NCBI GenBank assembly: GCA_030424705.1
Contig: JAUHWJ010000204.1
Location: 1 to 5,138, forward strand
From: Alphaproteobacteria bacterium
GTDB taxonomy: Bacteria > Pseudomonadota > Alphaproteobacteria > Rhodobacterales > Rhodobacteraceae
Length of the DNA: 5,138 nt
Direction: 5' to 3'
Part shown: in pieces, positions 1 through 4,378 of the stretch
Layout: each line of letters begins with the position of its first letter
Position numbering within the stretch: position 1 is the first letter of the stretch
Notes under the pieces: generated by a model
What the model was told of the DNA's origin: nothing
The model's input: only the letters and a program-made list of their open reading frames with translations
The model's database searches: none
Translations under genes and position numbers: made by a program

Positions 1-1158
1 ACGGCGTGGCTGACGGCGAACCACCCGGTCGAATTCCTCGCCGCGGCGATGACCTGCGACCTGCACCTGACCGACAAGCTCGCCGTCTATCATCGGGAGG
101 CGCAGCGGCTCGGCATCGCCATCGTCCCGCCCGACGTGAACCGCTCCGCCGCCGATTTCGATGTGGAGGCCGAGGGGGAAGACAGCCGCATCCTCTACGC
201 CCTCGGCGCGCTGAAGAACGTGGGGGCCGAGGCGATGAAGCTGATCGTAGCGGCGCGGGAGGAAGGCGGGCGGTTCACCGATCTCTTCGACTTTGCGCGC
301 CGGGTGGAGTTGAAGCGCATCGGCAAGCGCCCGCTCGAAATGCTCGCCCGCGCCGGCGCCTTTGACGGATTGGAGCCGAACCGGCGCCGCGTATTCGAAT
401 CGGTCGACACGCTCATCGCCTTTTCCGCCGGCAGCGCGGAGGCGGCCGGCTCCGCGCAGGTCTCGCTCTTTGGCGGGGCGGGGGAGGGGCTCCCGCCGCC
501 CCGCCTCCCCGCGCCGGAGGACTGGGCGCCGATGGAGCGGCTGACGGAGGAATTCGCCGCCGTGGGCTTCTACCTCTCTGGCCACCCGCTGGACGATTAC
601 ACCCCTGCGCTGAAGCGCAAGCGGGTGGAGCGTTACGCCGACATCGTCGCCCGCGGGCGGACCGGCGTCGCCACCCGCATCGCCGGAACCGTCATGGCCC
701 GGCAGGAGCGGAAATCCGCCCGCGGCGCCCGCTTCGCCTTCGTCCGCCTTTCGGACCCGACCGGCGTCTATGAGGTGACGGTCTTTTCCGAGATCCTGCT
801 GGCGCATCGGGACGATCTAGAACCCGGGCGCAACGTCGTCCTCTCCGTGACGCCGGAGATCGACGGCGATCAGGTGAAGTTCCTTACGCAAGGCGTCCAG
901 CCGCTCGACAAGGCGGTGGAGGGGGACGCGGCGGCCGGCCTCCGCGTCCATGTGCGCGAGGCGAAGGCGTTCCAGAGCATCCGCGCCCGGCTGGAGGAGG
1001 CGAAGGCGACGCGGGGCGGCCCTGTCTCCCTCGTCATGATCCTGCCGGAGGACGGGCGGGAGGTGGAGATCGCCGCGCCCGGCGCCTACCGTGTGCCCCC
1101 CGCCATCCGCAGCGCGATCAAGGCGATCCCCGGCGTGCTGCATGTGGAGGAGTTCTGA
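1..1158 (+). CDS. dnaE: DNA polymerase III subunit alpha, C-terminal part (5' truncated by window edge)
   Basis: This is the last 385 residues of the replicative polymerase catalytic subunit; the PHP and palm/fingers regions lie outside the window. The frame is open from base 1 and ends at TGA 1156-1158. It begins TAWLTANHPVEFLAAAMTCD, a typical DnaE stretch just after the polymerase core. Residues about 64-123 of the fragment form the tandem helix-hairpin-helix region (ALGALKNVG, then FDFARRVELKRIGKRPLEMLARAGAFDGL). QVSLF at bases 457-471 fits the internal beta-clamp-binding motif. An OB-fold follows (IAGTVMARQERKSARG, then VRLSDPTGVYEVTVFSE, roughly bases 670-885). The end, finishing IPGVLHVEEF, corresponds to the C-terminal domain that contacts tau in the holoenzyme. 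There is no frameshift or internal stop. The ATG at base 49 is internal, not a start. DnaE1 is favoured over the error-prone DnaE2 because a clear clamp motif and C-terminal domain are present. Family assignment is very secure. Confidence 0.97.
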   Translation, partial: TAWLTANHPVEFLAAAMTCDLHLTDKLAVYHREAQRLGIAIVPPDVNRSAADFDVEAEGEDSRILYALGALKNVGAEAMKLIVAAREEGGRFTDLFDFARRVELKRIGKRPLEMLARAGAFDGLEPNRRRVFESVDTLIAFSAGSAEAAGSAQVSLFGGAGEGLPPPRLPAPEDWAPMERLTEEFAAVGFYLSGHPLDDYTPALKRKRVERYADIVARGRTGVATRIAGTVMARQERKSARGARFAFVRLSDPTGVYEVTVFSEILLAHRDDLEPGRNVVLSVTPEIDGDQVKFLTQGVQPLDKAVEGDAAAGLRVHVREAKAFQSIRARLEEAKATRGGPVSLVMILPEDGREVEIAAPGAYRVPPAIRSAIKAIPGVLHVEEF

Positions 1159-1194
1159 AGGGCTGGCGGAGCGCGCAGCCGGCCCCTATGTGAA

Positions 1195-1208
1195 GGATGT
1201 TAACATCC
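1195..1208. promoter_or_regulatory. perfect 14-bp palindrome upstream of creA, possible operator
   Basis: GGATGTTAACATCC is a perfect inverted repeat (7+7, no spacer) in the dnaE-creA gap, ending 15 bases before the creA ATG. It is AT-richer than its surroundings. A weak promoter-like pair (CTGGCG at 1163-1168, TATGTG at 1187-1192, 18-bp spacer) would put the transcription start inside the palindrome, which is where a repressor site could sit. The site cannot form a useful RNA hairpin because it has no loop. No regulator is identifiable, and one such palindrome in about 5 kb is not very improbable by chance. Confidence 0.3.
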
Positions 1209-1223
1209 GCACCGGGAGCCTCC

Positions 1224-1685
1224 ATGCGCGCCGCCCTCCTCGCCCTCGCCCTTCTCGCCGCACCCGCCGTGGCGGAGGAGATCGGGGAAGTCGACACCGC
1301 CTTCAAGCTGCTCGGCTCGAACCACAAGATCGTGGTGGAAGCCTTTGACGATCCTGACGTTCCGGGCGTCACCTGCTTCCTCTCCCGCGCGAAGACCGGC
1401 GGCATTTCCGGCTCGCTCGGCCTCGCGGAAGACACGTCGGACGCCTCCATCGCCTGCCGGCAGACCGGGCCGGTGACGATCCCCGAGGATCTGGAGGAAG
1501 GGGAGCAGGTGTTCCGGCAGCGCACCTCGCTCCTCTTCAAGGCGCTGCAGGTCGTGCGGTTCCATGACGAGGCGCGGAACACGCTCGTCTATCTCTCCTA
1601 TTCCGACAAGCTGATCGACGGCAGCCCGAAGAACGCGATCTCCGCCGTCGTGGTCCGCCCGTGGGGCGGCCCGGCCTCGGAATGA
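1224..1685 (+). CDS. creA: CreA family periplasmic protein
   Basis: This 153-residue protein closely resembles E. coli CreA in both length and sequence. The diagnostic run is [32 protein letters not shown], then [25 protein letters not shown]. The N-terminus, [17 protein letters not shown] followed by EE, is a Sec signal peptide with likely cleavage after AVA (residue 17), so the mature protein should be periplasmic. Cys51 and Cys78 are the likely disulfide pair. The start at 1224 is preferred over the in-frame ATG at 1197: it has a GGGAG ribosome site at 1214-1218 with a five-base gap and puts the signal peptide at the very N-terminus. The 1197 start lies inside the palindrome and lacks a ribosome site. 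CreA's biochemical role is unknown. In enterobacteria it is named from proximity to creBCD, but no two-component genes are present here. It stands 65 bases after dnaE and may be co-transcribed with it. Confidence 0.93.
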   Translation: MRAALLALALLAAPAVAEEIGEVDTAFKLLGSNHKIVVEAFDDPDVPGVTCFLSRAKTGGISGSLGLAEDTSDASIACRQTGPVTIPEDLEEGEQVFRQRTSLLFKALQVVRFHDEARNTLVYLSYSDKLIDGSPKNAISAVVVRPWGGPASE

Positions 1686-1694
1686 TGCGCCGCA

Positions 1695-1723
1695 TTGCCG
1701 AAGGCGCCCGCCCCCGCTAGACC
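1695..1723 (+). promoter_or_regulatory. predicted promoter for mce-DUF1467
   Basis: TTGCCG (1695-1700) and TAGACC (1718-1723) are separated by 17 bases in the creA-mce gap. The -10 region in context, GCTAGACC, resembles the GCTANAWC-type -10 described for Caulobacter housekeeping promoters. Predicted initiation near 1730 would leave a leader of about 20 bases before the ATG at 1749. The call rests on motif and spacing only. Confidence 0.45.
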
Positions 1724-1748
1724 GGGCGCAGCCAAGACGGAGACGCCC

Positions 1749-2153
1749 ATGATCGGTCGCCTGAACCATGTCGCCATCGCCGTGCCGGACCTCGAAGCCG
1801 CGGCGGCGCAATATGCCGGAACGCTCGGCGCAAAGGTGAACCCGCCGCAGGACGAGCCAGACCACGGCGTCACCGTCGTCTTCATCGAGCTTCCGAACAC
1901 GAAGATCGAACTCCTTCACCCACTTGGTGAAAATTCGCCCATCGCTGGCTTCCTCGAGAAGAACCCGGCCGGCGGCATCCATCATATCTGCTACGAGGTG
2001 GAGGACATCATCGCCGCCCGCGACCGGCTGAAGGCTGCCGGCGCGCGCGTTCTCGGCACGGGCGAGCCGAAGATAGGGGCGCATGGCAAGCCCGTCCTCT
2101 TCCTCCATCCGAAGGATTTCCAGGGCGCGCTGGTGGAGCTGGAGCAGGTATGA
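1749..2153 (+). CDS. mce: methylmalonyl-CoA (ethylmalonyl-CoA) epimerase
   Basis: This 134-residue vicinal-oxygen-chelate/glyoxalase-fold enzyme interconverts the (2R) and (2S) epimers of methylmalonyl-CoA. It links propionyl-CoA carboxylase to the B12-dependent mutase and hence to succinyl-CoA. In relatives with the ethylmalonyl-CoA pathway the same enzyme also epimerises ethylmalonyl-CoA. The first βαβββ module opens with MIGRLNHVAIAVPDLEAA; the second is marked by GGIHHICYEVEDI, and the end is GALVELEQV. Expected divalent-metal ligands are His7, His79 and Glu130, with Glu54 aligning by eye to the remaining ligand position. Glu47 is the likely catalytic residue. The length is full for the family. 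The ATG at 1749 has GGAG at 1739-1742. An upstream in-frame TTG at 1695 would add 18 Pro/Ala-rich residues but falls in the predicted -35 box. The gene overlaps its downstream neighbour by ATGA, implying translational coupling. Confidence 0.95.
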   Translation: MIGRLNHVAIAVPDLEAAAAQYAGTLGAKVNPPQDEPDHGVTVVFIELPNTKIELLHPLGENSPIAGFLEKNPAGGIHHICYEVEDIIAARDRLKAAGARVLGTGEPKIGAHGKPVLFLHPKDFQGALVELEQV

Positions 2154-2419
2154 GCATCACCTCCGGCATCGTCCTCTATTCGGTCTTCTGGTTCATCGCG
2201 CTCTACATGATCCTGCCGCTCTTCGTCCGCAGCCAGGAGGAGGCGGGCGAGGTCGAGCCGGGGACGCCGGCCGGCGCGCCGGACCAGCCGATGATGAAGA
2301 AGAAGCTGATCTGGACGACCATCGCCGCCACCATCGCCTGGGTCGCCGCCTTCGCCTTCATCGAGAGCGAGATCCTCACCGTGGCGGACATCGCGACAGT
2401 GTTCGGCCGCCCGCAGTGA
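2150..2419 (+). CDS. DUF1467 family small inner-membrane protein
   Basis: This 89-residue protein has two predicted transmembrane helices, at about residues 6-26 (GIVLYSVFWFIALYMILPLF) and 53-72 (LIWTTIAATIAWVAAFAFIE). They are joined by a hydrophilic Pro/Glu-rich loop ending in MMKKK. Its N-terminal pattern (small residues, then VFWFIALYMILPLFVRSQEE) matches the alphaproteobacterial DUF1467 family, which often accompanies methylmalonyl-CoA epimerase genes; both points are recalled knowledge, not a search result. Its ATG (2150-2152) overlaps the mce stop in ATGA, and GGAGCAGG inside the end of mce serves as the ribosome site. This makes it the second gene of a mce operon. Its function is unknown, and nothing visible indicates an enzymatic or transport activity. 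No clear terminator follows the TGA at 2417-2419. Confidence 0.85.
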   Translation: MSITSGIVLYSVFWFIALYMILPLFVRSQEEAGEVEPGTPAGAPDQPMMKKKLIWTTIAATIAWVAAFAFIESEILTVADIATVFGRPQ

Positions 2420-2434
2420 CGTGCAGGTTTTCAT

Positions 2435-2462
2435 TTGAGGTCGCGCGGATTCGCGCTACCTT
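2435..2462 (+). promoter_or_regulatory. predicted promoter for the 43-residue exported peptide
   Basis: TTGAGG (2435-2440) and TACCTT (2457-2462) are separated by 16 bases within the most AT-rich intergenic stretch of the window (around 2424-2465). The -10 context, GCTACCTT, resembles the mce -10 region. Predicted initiation near 2469 gives a leader of roughly 30 bases containing the strong AGAGGAGA ribosome site at 2485-2492. With the terminator at 2653-2685 this outlines a monocistronic transcript of about 215 bases. Confidence 0.45.
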
Positions 2463-2498
2463 TCTCGCGTGCAAGACCCCCAACAGAGGAGACTGACG

Positions 2499-2630
2499 AT
2501 GAAAGCCCTGACGATCGCCGCCGCCCTTCTCGGCGGCCTCGCCTTCGCCTCCGCCGCCTCCGCCTGCCCGTTCTCCGCCAAGGAGAAGTCGGCAGAAGCC
2601 CCGATCATCGCGCCCTCCACCGGTTCCTGA
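2499..2630 (+). CDS. 43-residue exported peptide of unknown function
   Basis: This is a very short gene that I do not recognise. It starts at ATG 2499 behind AGAGGAGA (six-base gap) and ends at TGA 2628-2630. The translation MKALTIAAALLGGLAFASAASA is a textbook signal peptide: Lys2, a hydrophobic core, then ASA. It is followed by a mature piece of only 21 residues beginning CPFSAKEKSAEAP and ending APSTGS. Cys23 lies directly after the predicted cleavage site. The preceding residues, A-S-A, are a poor lipobox because the usual Leu at -3 is missing, so signal peptidase I is more likely than lipoprotein processing, though not certain. Support that it is real comes from a good ribosome site, G/C-ending codons, a promoter-like sequence upstream and an intrinsic terminator 23 bases downstream. 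Confidence 0.75.
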   Translation: MKALTIAAALLGGLAFASAASACPFSAKEKSAEAPIIAPSTGS

Positions 2631-2652
2631 GCCCGGACGGCTGAAGATCGCG

Positions 2653-2685
2653 CCGCGGGCGGCCTCCGCCCGCGGTTTATTGTTT
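2653..2685 (+). terminator. intrinsic (Rho-independent) terminator
   Basis: A perfect 10-bp GC stem, CCGCGGGCGG (2653-2662) with CCGCCCGCGG (2666-2675), encloses a three-base CCT loop. It is followed at once by TTTATTGTTT (2676-2685). It begins 22 bases after the stop of the 43-residue peptide gene and should end that transcript. It also separates it from the lipoprotein gene downstream. The minus-strand side has no T-tract, so it acts in one direction. Confidence 0.9.
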
Positions 2686-2772
2686 CAGGGCTCTCGGACT
2701 TGTGACGAAGCGGCATTTCCCGAGAAGGCTCCCGGCGCCCATGTCTCCGTGGTCAACCGCAAGGAGACGACC

Positions 2773-2964
2773 ATGAGACTTGCAGCCCCCCTCACCCTTC
2801 TCGCGGCCCTCGCCGCCTGCGCCCCTTCGACCGGCGCGCGCGCGCCGACCCCTGCCGAGGTGCGCGCCGCGCCCCCGCTGAACGCCTCGGAACTGCCGAC
2901 CGAAGGAACCACGAACCGCCCCGCCTGGCAGTACTGGGGCTTCAGCGGCGGCGGCAGCCGCTAG
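2773..2964 (+). CDS. small lipoprotein, 63 residues, unknown function
   Basis: The protein starts at ATG 2773 after AAGGAGA (2761-2767, five-base gap) and stops at TAG 2962-2964. MRLAAPLTLLAALAAC is a lipoprotein signal peptide with a good lipobox, Leu13-Ala14-Ala15-Cys16, so Cys16 should be lipidated by Lgt and become the N-terminus after signal peptidase II. The mature part of 48 residues is low in charge and rich in Ala/Pro. It ends with a distinctive aromatic tail, NRPAWQYWGFSGGGSR. The residue after Cys16 is Ala, not Asp, which by the enterobacterial +2 rule would favour outer-membrane sorting; whether that rule applies here is uncertain. I know no family for it. No convincing promoter is seen between the preceding terminator and this gene. 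Its stop overlaps that of the convergent EI24 gene. Confidence 0.8.
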   Translation: MRLAAPLTLLAALAACAPSTGARAPTPAEVRAAPPLNASELPTEGTTNRPAWQYWGFSGGGSR

Positions 2965-3656
2965 CGAGCCGCAGCCGCCTTGTTGTGGTAGAAATGGACG
3001 AAGGCGGCGACGCCGACGAGCGGAGCCACGAGGTTCACGATCGGGATCGAGAGGGGGAAGGCCAGCAGCGCCCCCATCGTCCATACGCCGATCAGATGCT
3101 TCCGCCGGAACGCCTTCGCCTCCGGCGGCGTCATCCGCCTCAGCGCGACCAGTTCTATGTATTCCCGCCCGAGCAGGAAGCCGTTCACGATCCAGAAGAT
3201 GAAGGGCGCGAGCGCGGTCGAGAGGAGATAGATGATCAGCGCCGCCGCGTTGGCGAGAATGAGGACGAGCGCGAAGGAAAACCCGTTCCGCAACATCTCC
3301 CCCCAGCCCTGCCGCCGCGCCGGCGGCAGATGCGGGAAATGCCGCGCCTCCACCGCATCCGCCACCTCGTCGAGGAAGAAGCCGACGAAGATCGCCGCCA
3401 TAGGGAACATGAGGAAGGCGGAAAGAACGAGGATGAGCACGATGGAGAGCCCCGCCGCCACTTCGTCGAAGAACGTCACCGAGAGGTCGGTGAAGGGCAG
3501 CGTGAAGGTCACCTCCGGCAGGAAGCCGAGCGCCCAGATCGCCGCCGCGATCAGCGCGGCGAGAAGGCCTACGGTCAGCAGGAGCGAGCGGACAAGGATG
3601 CCGAGAAAGCGCGGGTCGAAGACCTGCGCCAGCGCCTTCGCGATCGCCTCCAGCAT
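2961..3656 (-). CDS. EI24/CysZ-like integral membrane protein
   Basis: This 231-residue polytopic membrane protein has hydrophobic segments at about residues 20-46, 68-95, 127-157 and 194-220. Family-like features are the N-terminal AIAKALAQVFDPRFLGIL and the motif NGFLLGREYIELVALRRM (158-175), characteristic of the EI24 domain shared with the sulfate permease CysZ. Sulfate transport should not be assumed, since no cysteine-biosynthesis gene is nearby and alphaproteobacterial EI24 proteins are mostly uncharacterised. The ATG at 3656-3654 is chosen because it overlaps the nitroreductase stop as TGATG, a coupling arrangement, and leaves the usual short N-terminus before the FDPRF segment. A GTG at 3671 would add five residues (start, D, R, R, L) and remains possible. 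The stop (minus-strand TAG, plus 2961-2963) interlocks with the stop of the convergent lipoprotein gene. Confidence 0.88.
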   Translation of the reverse strand: MLEAIAKALAQVFDPRFLGILVRSLLLTVGLLAALIAAAIWALGFLPEVTFTLPFTDLSVTFFDEVAAGLSIVLILVLSAFLMFPMAAIFVGFFLDEVADAVEARHFPHLPPARRQGWGEMLRNGFSFALVLILANAAALIIYLLSTALAPFIFWIVNGFLLGREYIELVALRRMTPPEAKAFRRKHLIGVWTMGALLAFPLSIPIVNLVAPLVGVAAFVHFYHNKAAAAR

Positions 3657-4234
3657 CAGGCGTCTATCCACTGTGTGACGCGGGCGAGGTCGGGCCGCGG
3701 CCTGTCCGGCGGCGCAGCCGTCTCCCCGCCGACATGGATGAACCCGGCGATCCGCTCATGCGCCGCGAGCCCGAGATCGCCTTCGAGGAAGGCGCGGCTC
3801 TCCGAGGCCCAGCCCGTCAGCCAGTTCGCGCCCCAGCCCGCGGCGAGGGCGGCGTTGAGGAGCGCGAGGCAGGCGCCGCCCGCCGCCAGATGCTGCTCCC
3901 ATTCGGGGATCTTCTCGGAGGGCTTGGGCGAGAACACGACCGCGAGGATCGCCCCGCCATGGAGGAACCCTCCCGCCTGCTTCGCGATCCGTTCCGGCTC
4001 CTCCCCCGCCGCCTTCATGTGATGCGCGCAGCGCTCGGCTAGCCGGGCGCGCGCCGCGCCGCGGATCACGAGGAAGCGGAAGGGTTCGAGCTTGCCATGG
4101 TCCGGCGTCCGCGAAGCGGCCGTAAGCAGGGTCAGGATCTCCGCCTTTTCCGGCGCGGCCTCCGTCAGCGTCTTGGCGGGGCGGGAGCGGCGGGTGAGCA
4201 GGAAGTCGAGCGCGGCCTCGTTTCGTGCGGGCAT
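3656..4234 (-). CDS. YdjA-like nitroreductase family flavoprotein
   Basis: This 192-residue cytoplasmic FMN-dependent oxidoreductase of the nitroreductase fold has the compact size of the YdjA subgroup. Matching blocks are FLLTRRSRPAKTL (RRS at 15-17, FMN phosphate contact), ASRTPDHGKLEPFRFLVIRG (40-59) and IPEWEQHLAAGGACLALLNAALAAGWGANWLTG (109-141). A third block near the C-terminus reads ERIAGFIHVG. Such proteins use NAD(P)H to reduce nitroaromatics or quinone-like compounds in vitro; the physiological substrate is generally unknown. The ATG at 4234-4232 has GGAG (plus 4240-4243) five bases upstream. An in-frame extension to 4291 would add 19 residues of non-conserved sequence across the ribosome site, so I reject it. 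The stop TGA shares its A with the start of the EI24 gene, so the two are probably one operon. Confidence 0.93.
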   Translation of the reverse strand: MPARNEAALDFLLTRRSRPAKTLTEAAPEKAEILTLLTAASRTPDHGKLEPFRFLVIRGAARARLAERCAHHMKAAGEEPERIAKQAGGFLHGGAILAVVFSPKPSEKIPEWEQHLAAGGACLALLNAALAAGWGANWLTGWASESRAFLEGDLGLAAHERIAGFIHVGGETAAPPDRPRPDLARVTQWIDA

Positions 4235-4288
4235 GGTCTCTCCGGGGATCTTGTTTCTGGCGGCGCGCTCGGGCGTGGCTCCTCCGCC

Positions 4289-4317
4289 CATGTCCGCAGC
4301 CGCCCGCCCGTTGTCAA
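4289..4317 (-). promoter_or_regulatory. possible promoter for nitroreductase-EI24 operon
   Basis: On the minus strand a consensus-perfect -35 box TTGACA (plus 4317-4312) is followed after 17 bases by GACATG (plus 4294-4289), a poor -10 match. The leader to the ATG at 4234 would be about 50 bases. The -35 is convincing in isolation; the weak -10 suggests either a low-activity or activator-dependent promoter, or coincidence. Confidence 0.3.
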
Positions 4318-4319
4318 GG

Positions 4320-4348
4320 TTGCCCCCCTCGGCCCCAGCGCCTAATCT
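4320..4348 (+). promoter_or_regulatory. predicted promoter for lpd
   Basis: TTGCCC (4320-4325) and TAATCT (4343-4348) lie 17 bases apart, 30 bases ahead of the lpd ATG. The layout matches the mce candidate (TTGCCG, 17 bases, TAGACC). Predicted initiation is near 4355, giving a leader of about 24 bases with the ribosome site GGGAGGGAG at 4364-4372. It lies two bases from the divergent -35 box on the other strand. Confidence 0.5.
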
Positions 4349-4378
4349 CCGGCGAAATCAGGCGGGAGGGAGCCGTTC

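Noticed and set aside
648..659. 12-bp GC-only palindrome inside dnaE
   Set aside because: It lies within conserved coding sequence and is expected by chance at this base composition.
1161..1180. GGCTG...CAGCC inverted repeat just after dnaE as a terminator
   Set aside because: The stem is only five base pairs with a ten-base loop and no following T-tract.
1200..2108. Long open frame on the minus strand (302 codons) across creA and mce
   Set aside because: It is antisense to two confidently identified genes. Its product is Arg/Gly/Asp-rich with no domain, as expected from the complement of G/C-ending codons.
2435..2685. Non-coding small RNA instead of a peptide gene (promoter-like start, about 215-base transcript, terminator)
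   Set aside because: The ribosome site, signal-peptide pattern and in-frame stop fit a coding gene better. A dual-function RNA cannot be excluded from one sequence.
2832..2847. 16-bp palindrome of alternating CG inside the lipoprotein gene
   Set aside because: It is a simple CG dinucleotide run in Ala-Arg-Ala codons. Palindromy is automatic for such a run, and no regulatory placement is evident.
2985..4022. Long open frame on the plus strand (345 codons) opposite EI24 and nitroreductase
   Set aside because: The product is extremely rich in Arg, Glu and Asp with no recognisable fold, and the opposite strand encodes two clear families. It is a GC-driven shadow.
4235..4378. Extra gene or riboswitch in the nitroreductase-lpd gap
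   Set aside because: There is no ribosome-site-led frame and no recognisable aptamer core. The 144 bases are accounted for by divergent promoters and leaders.
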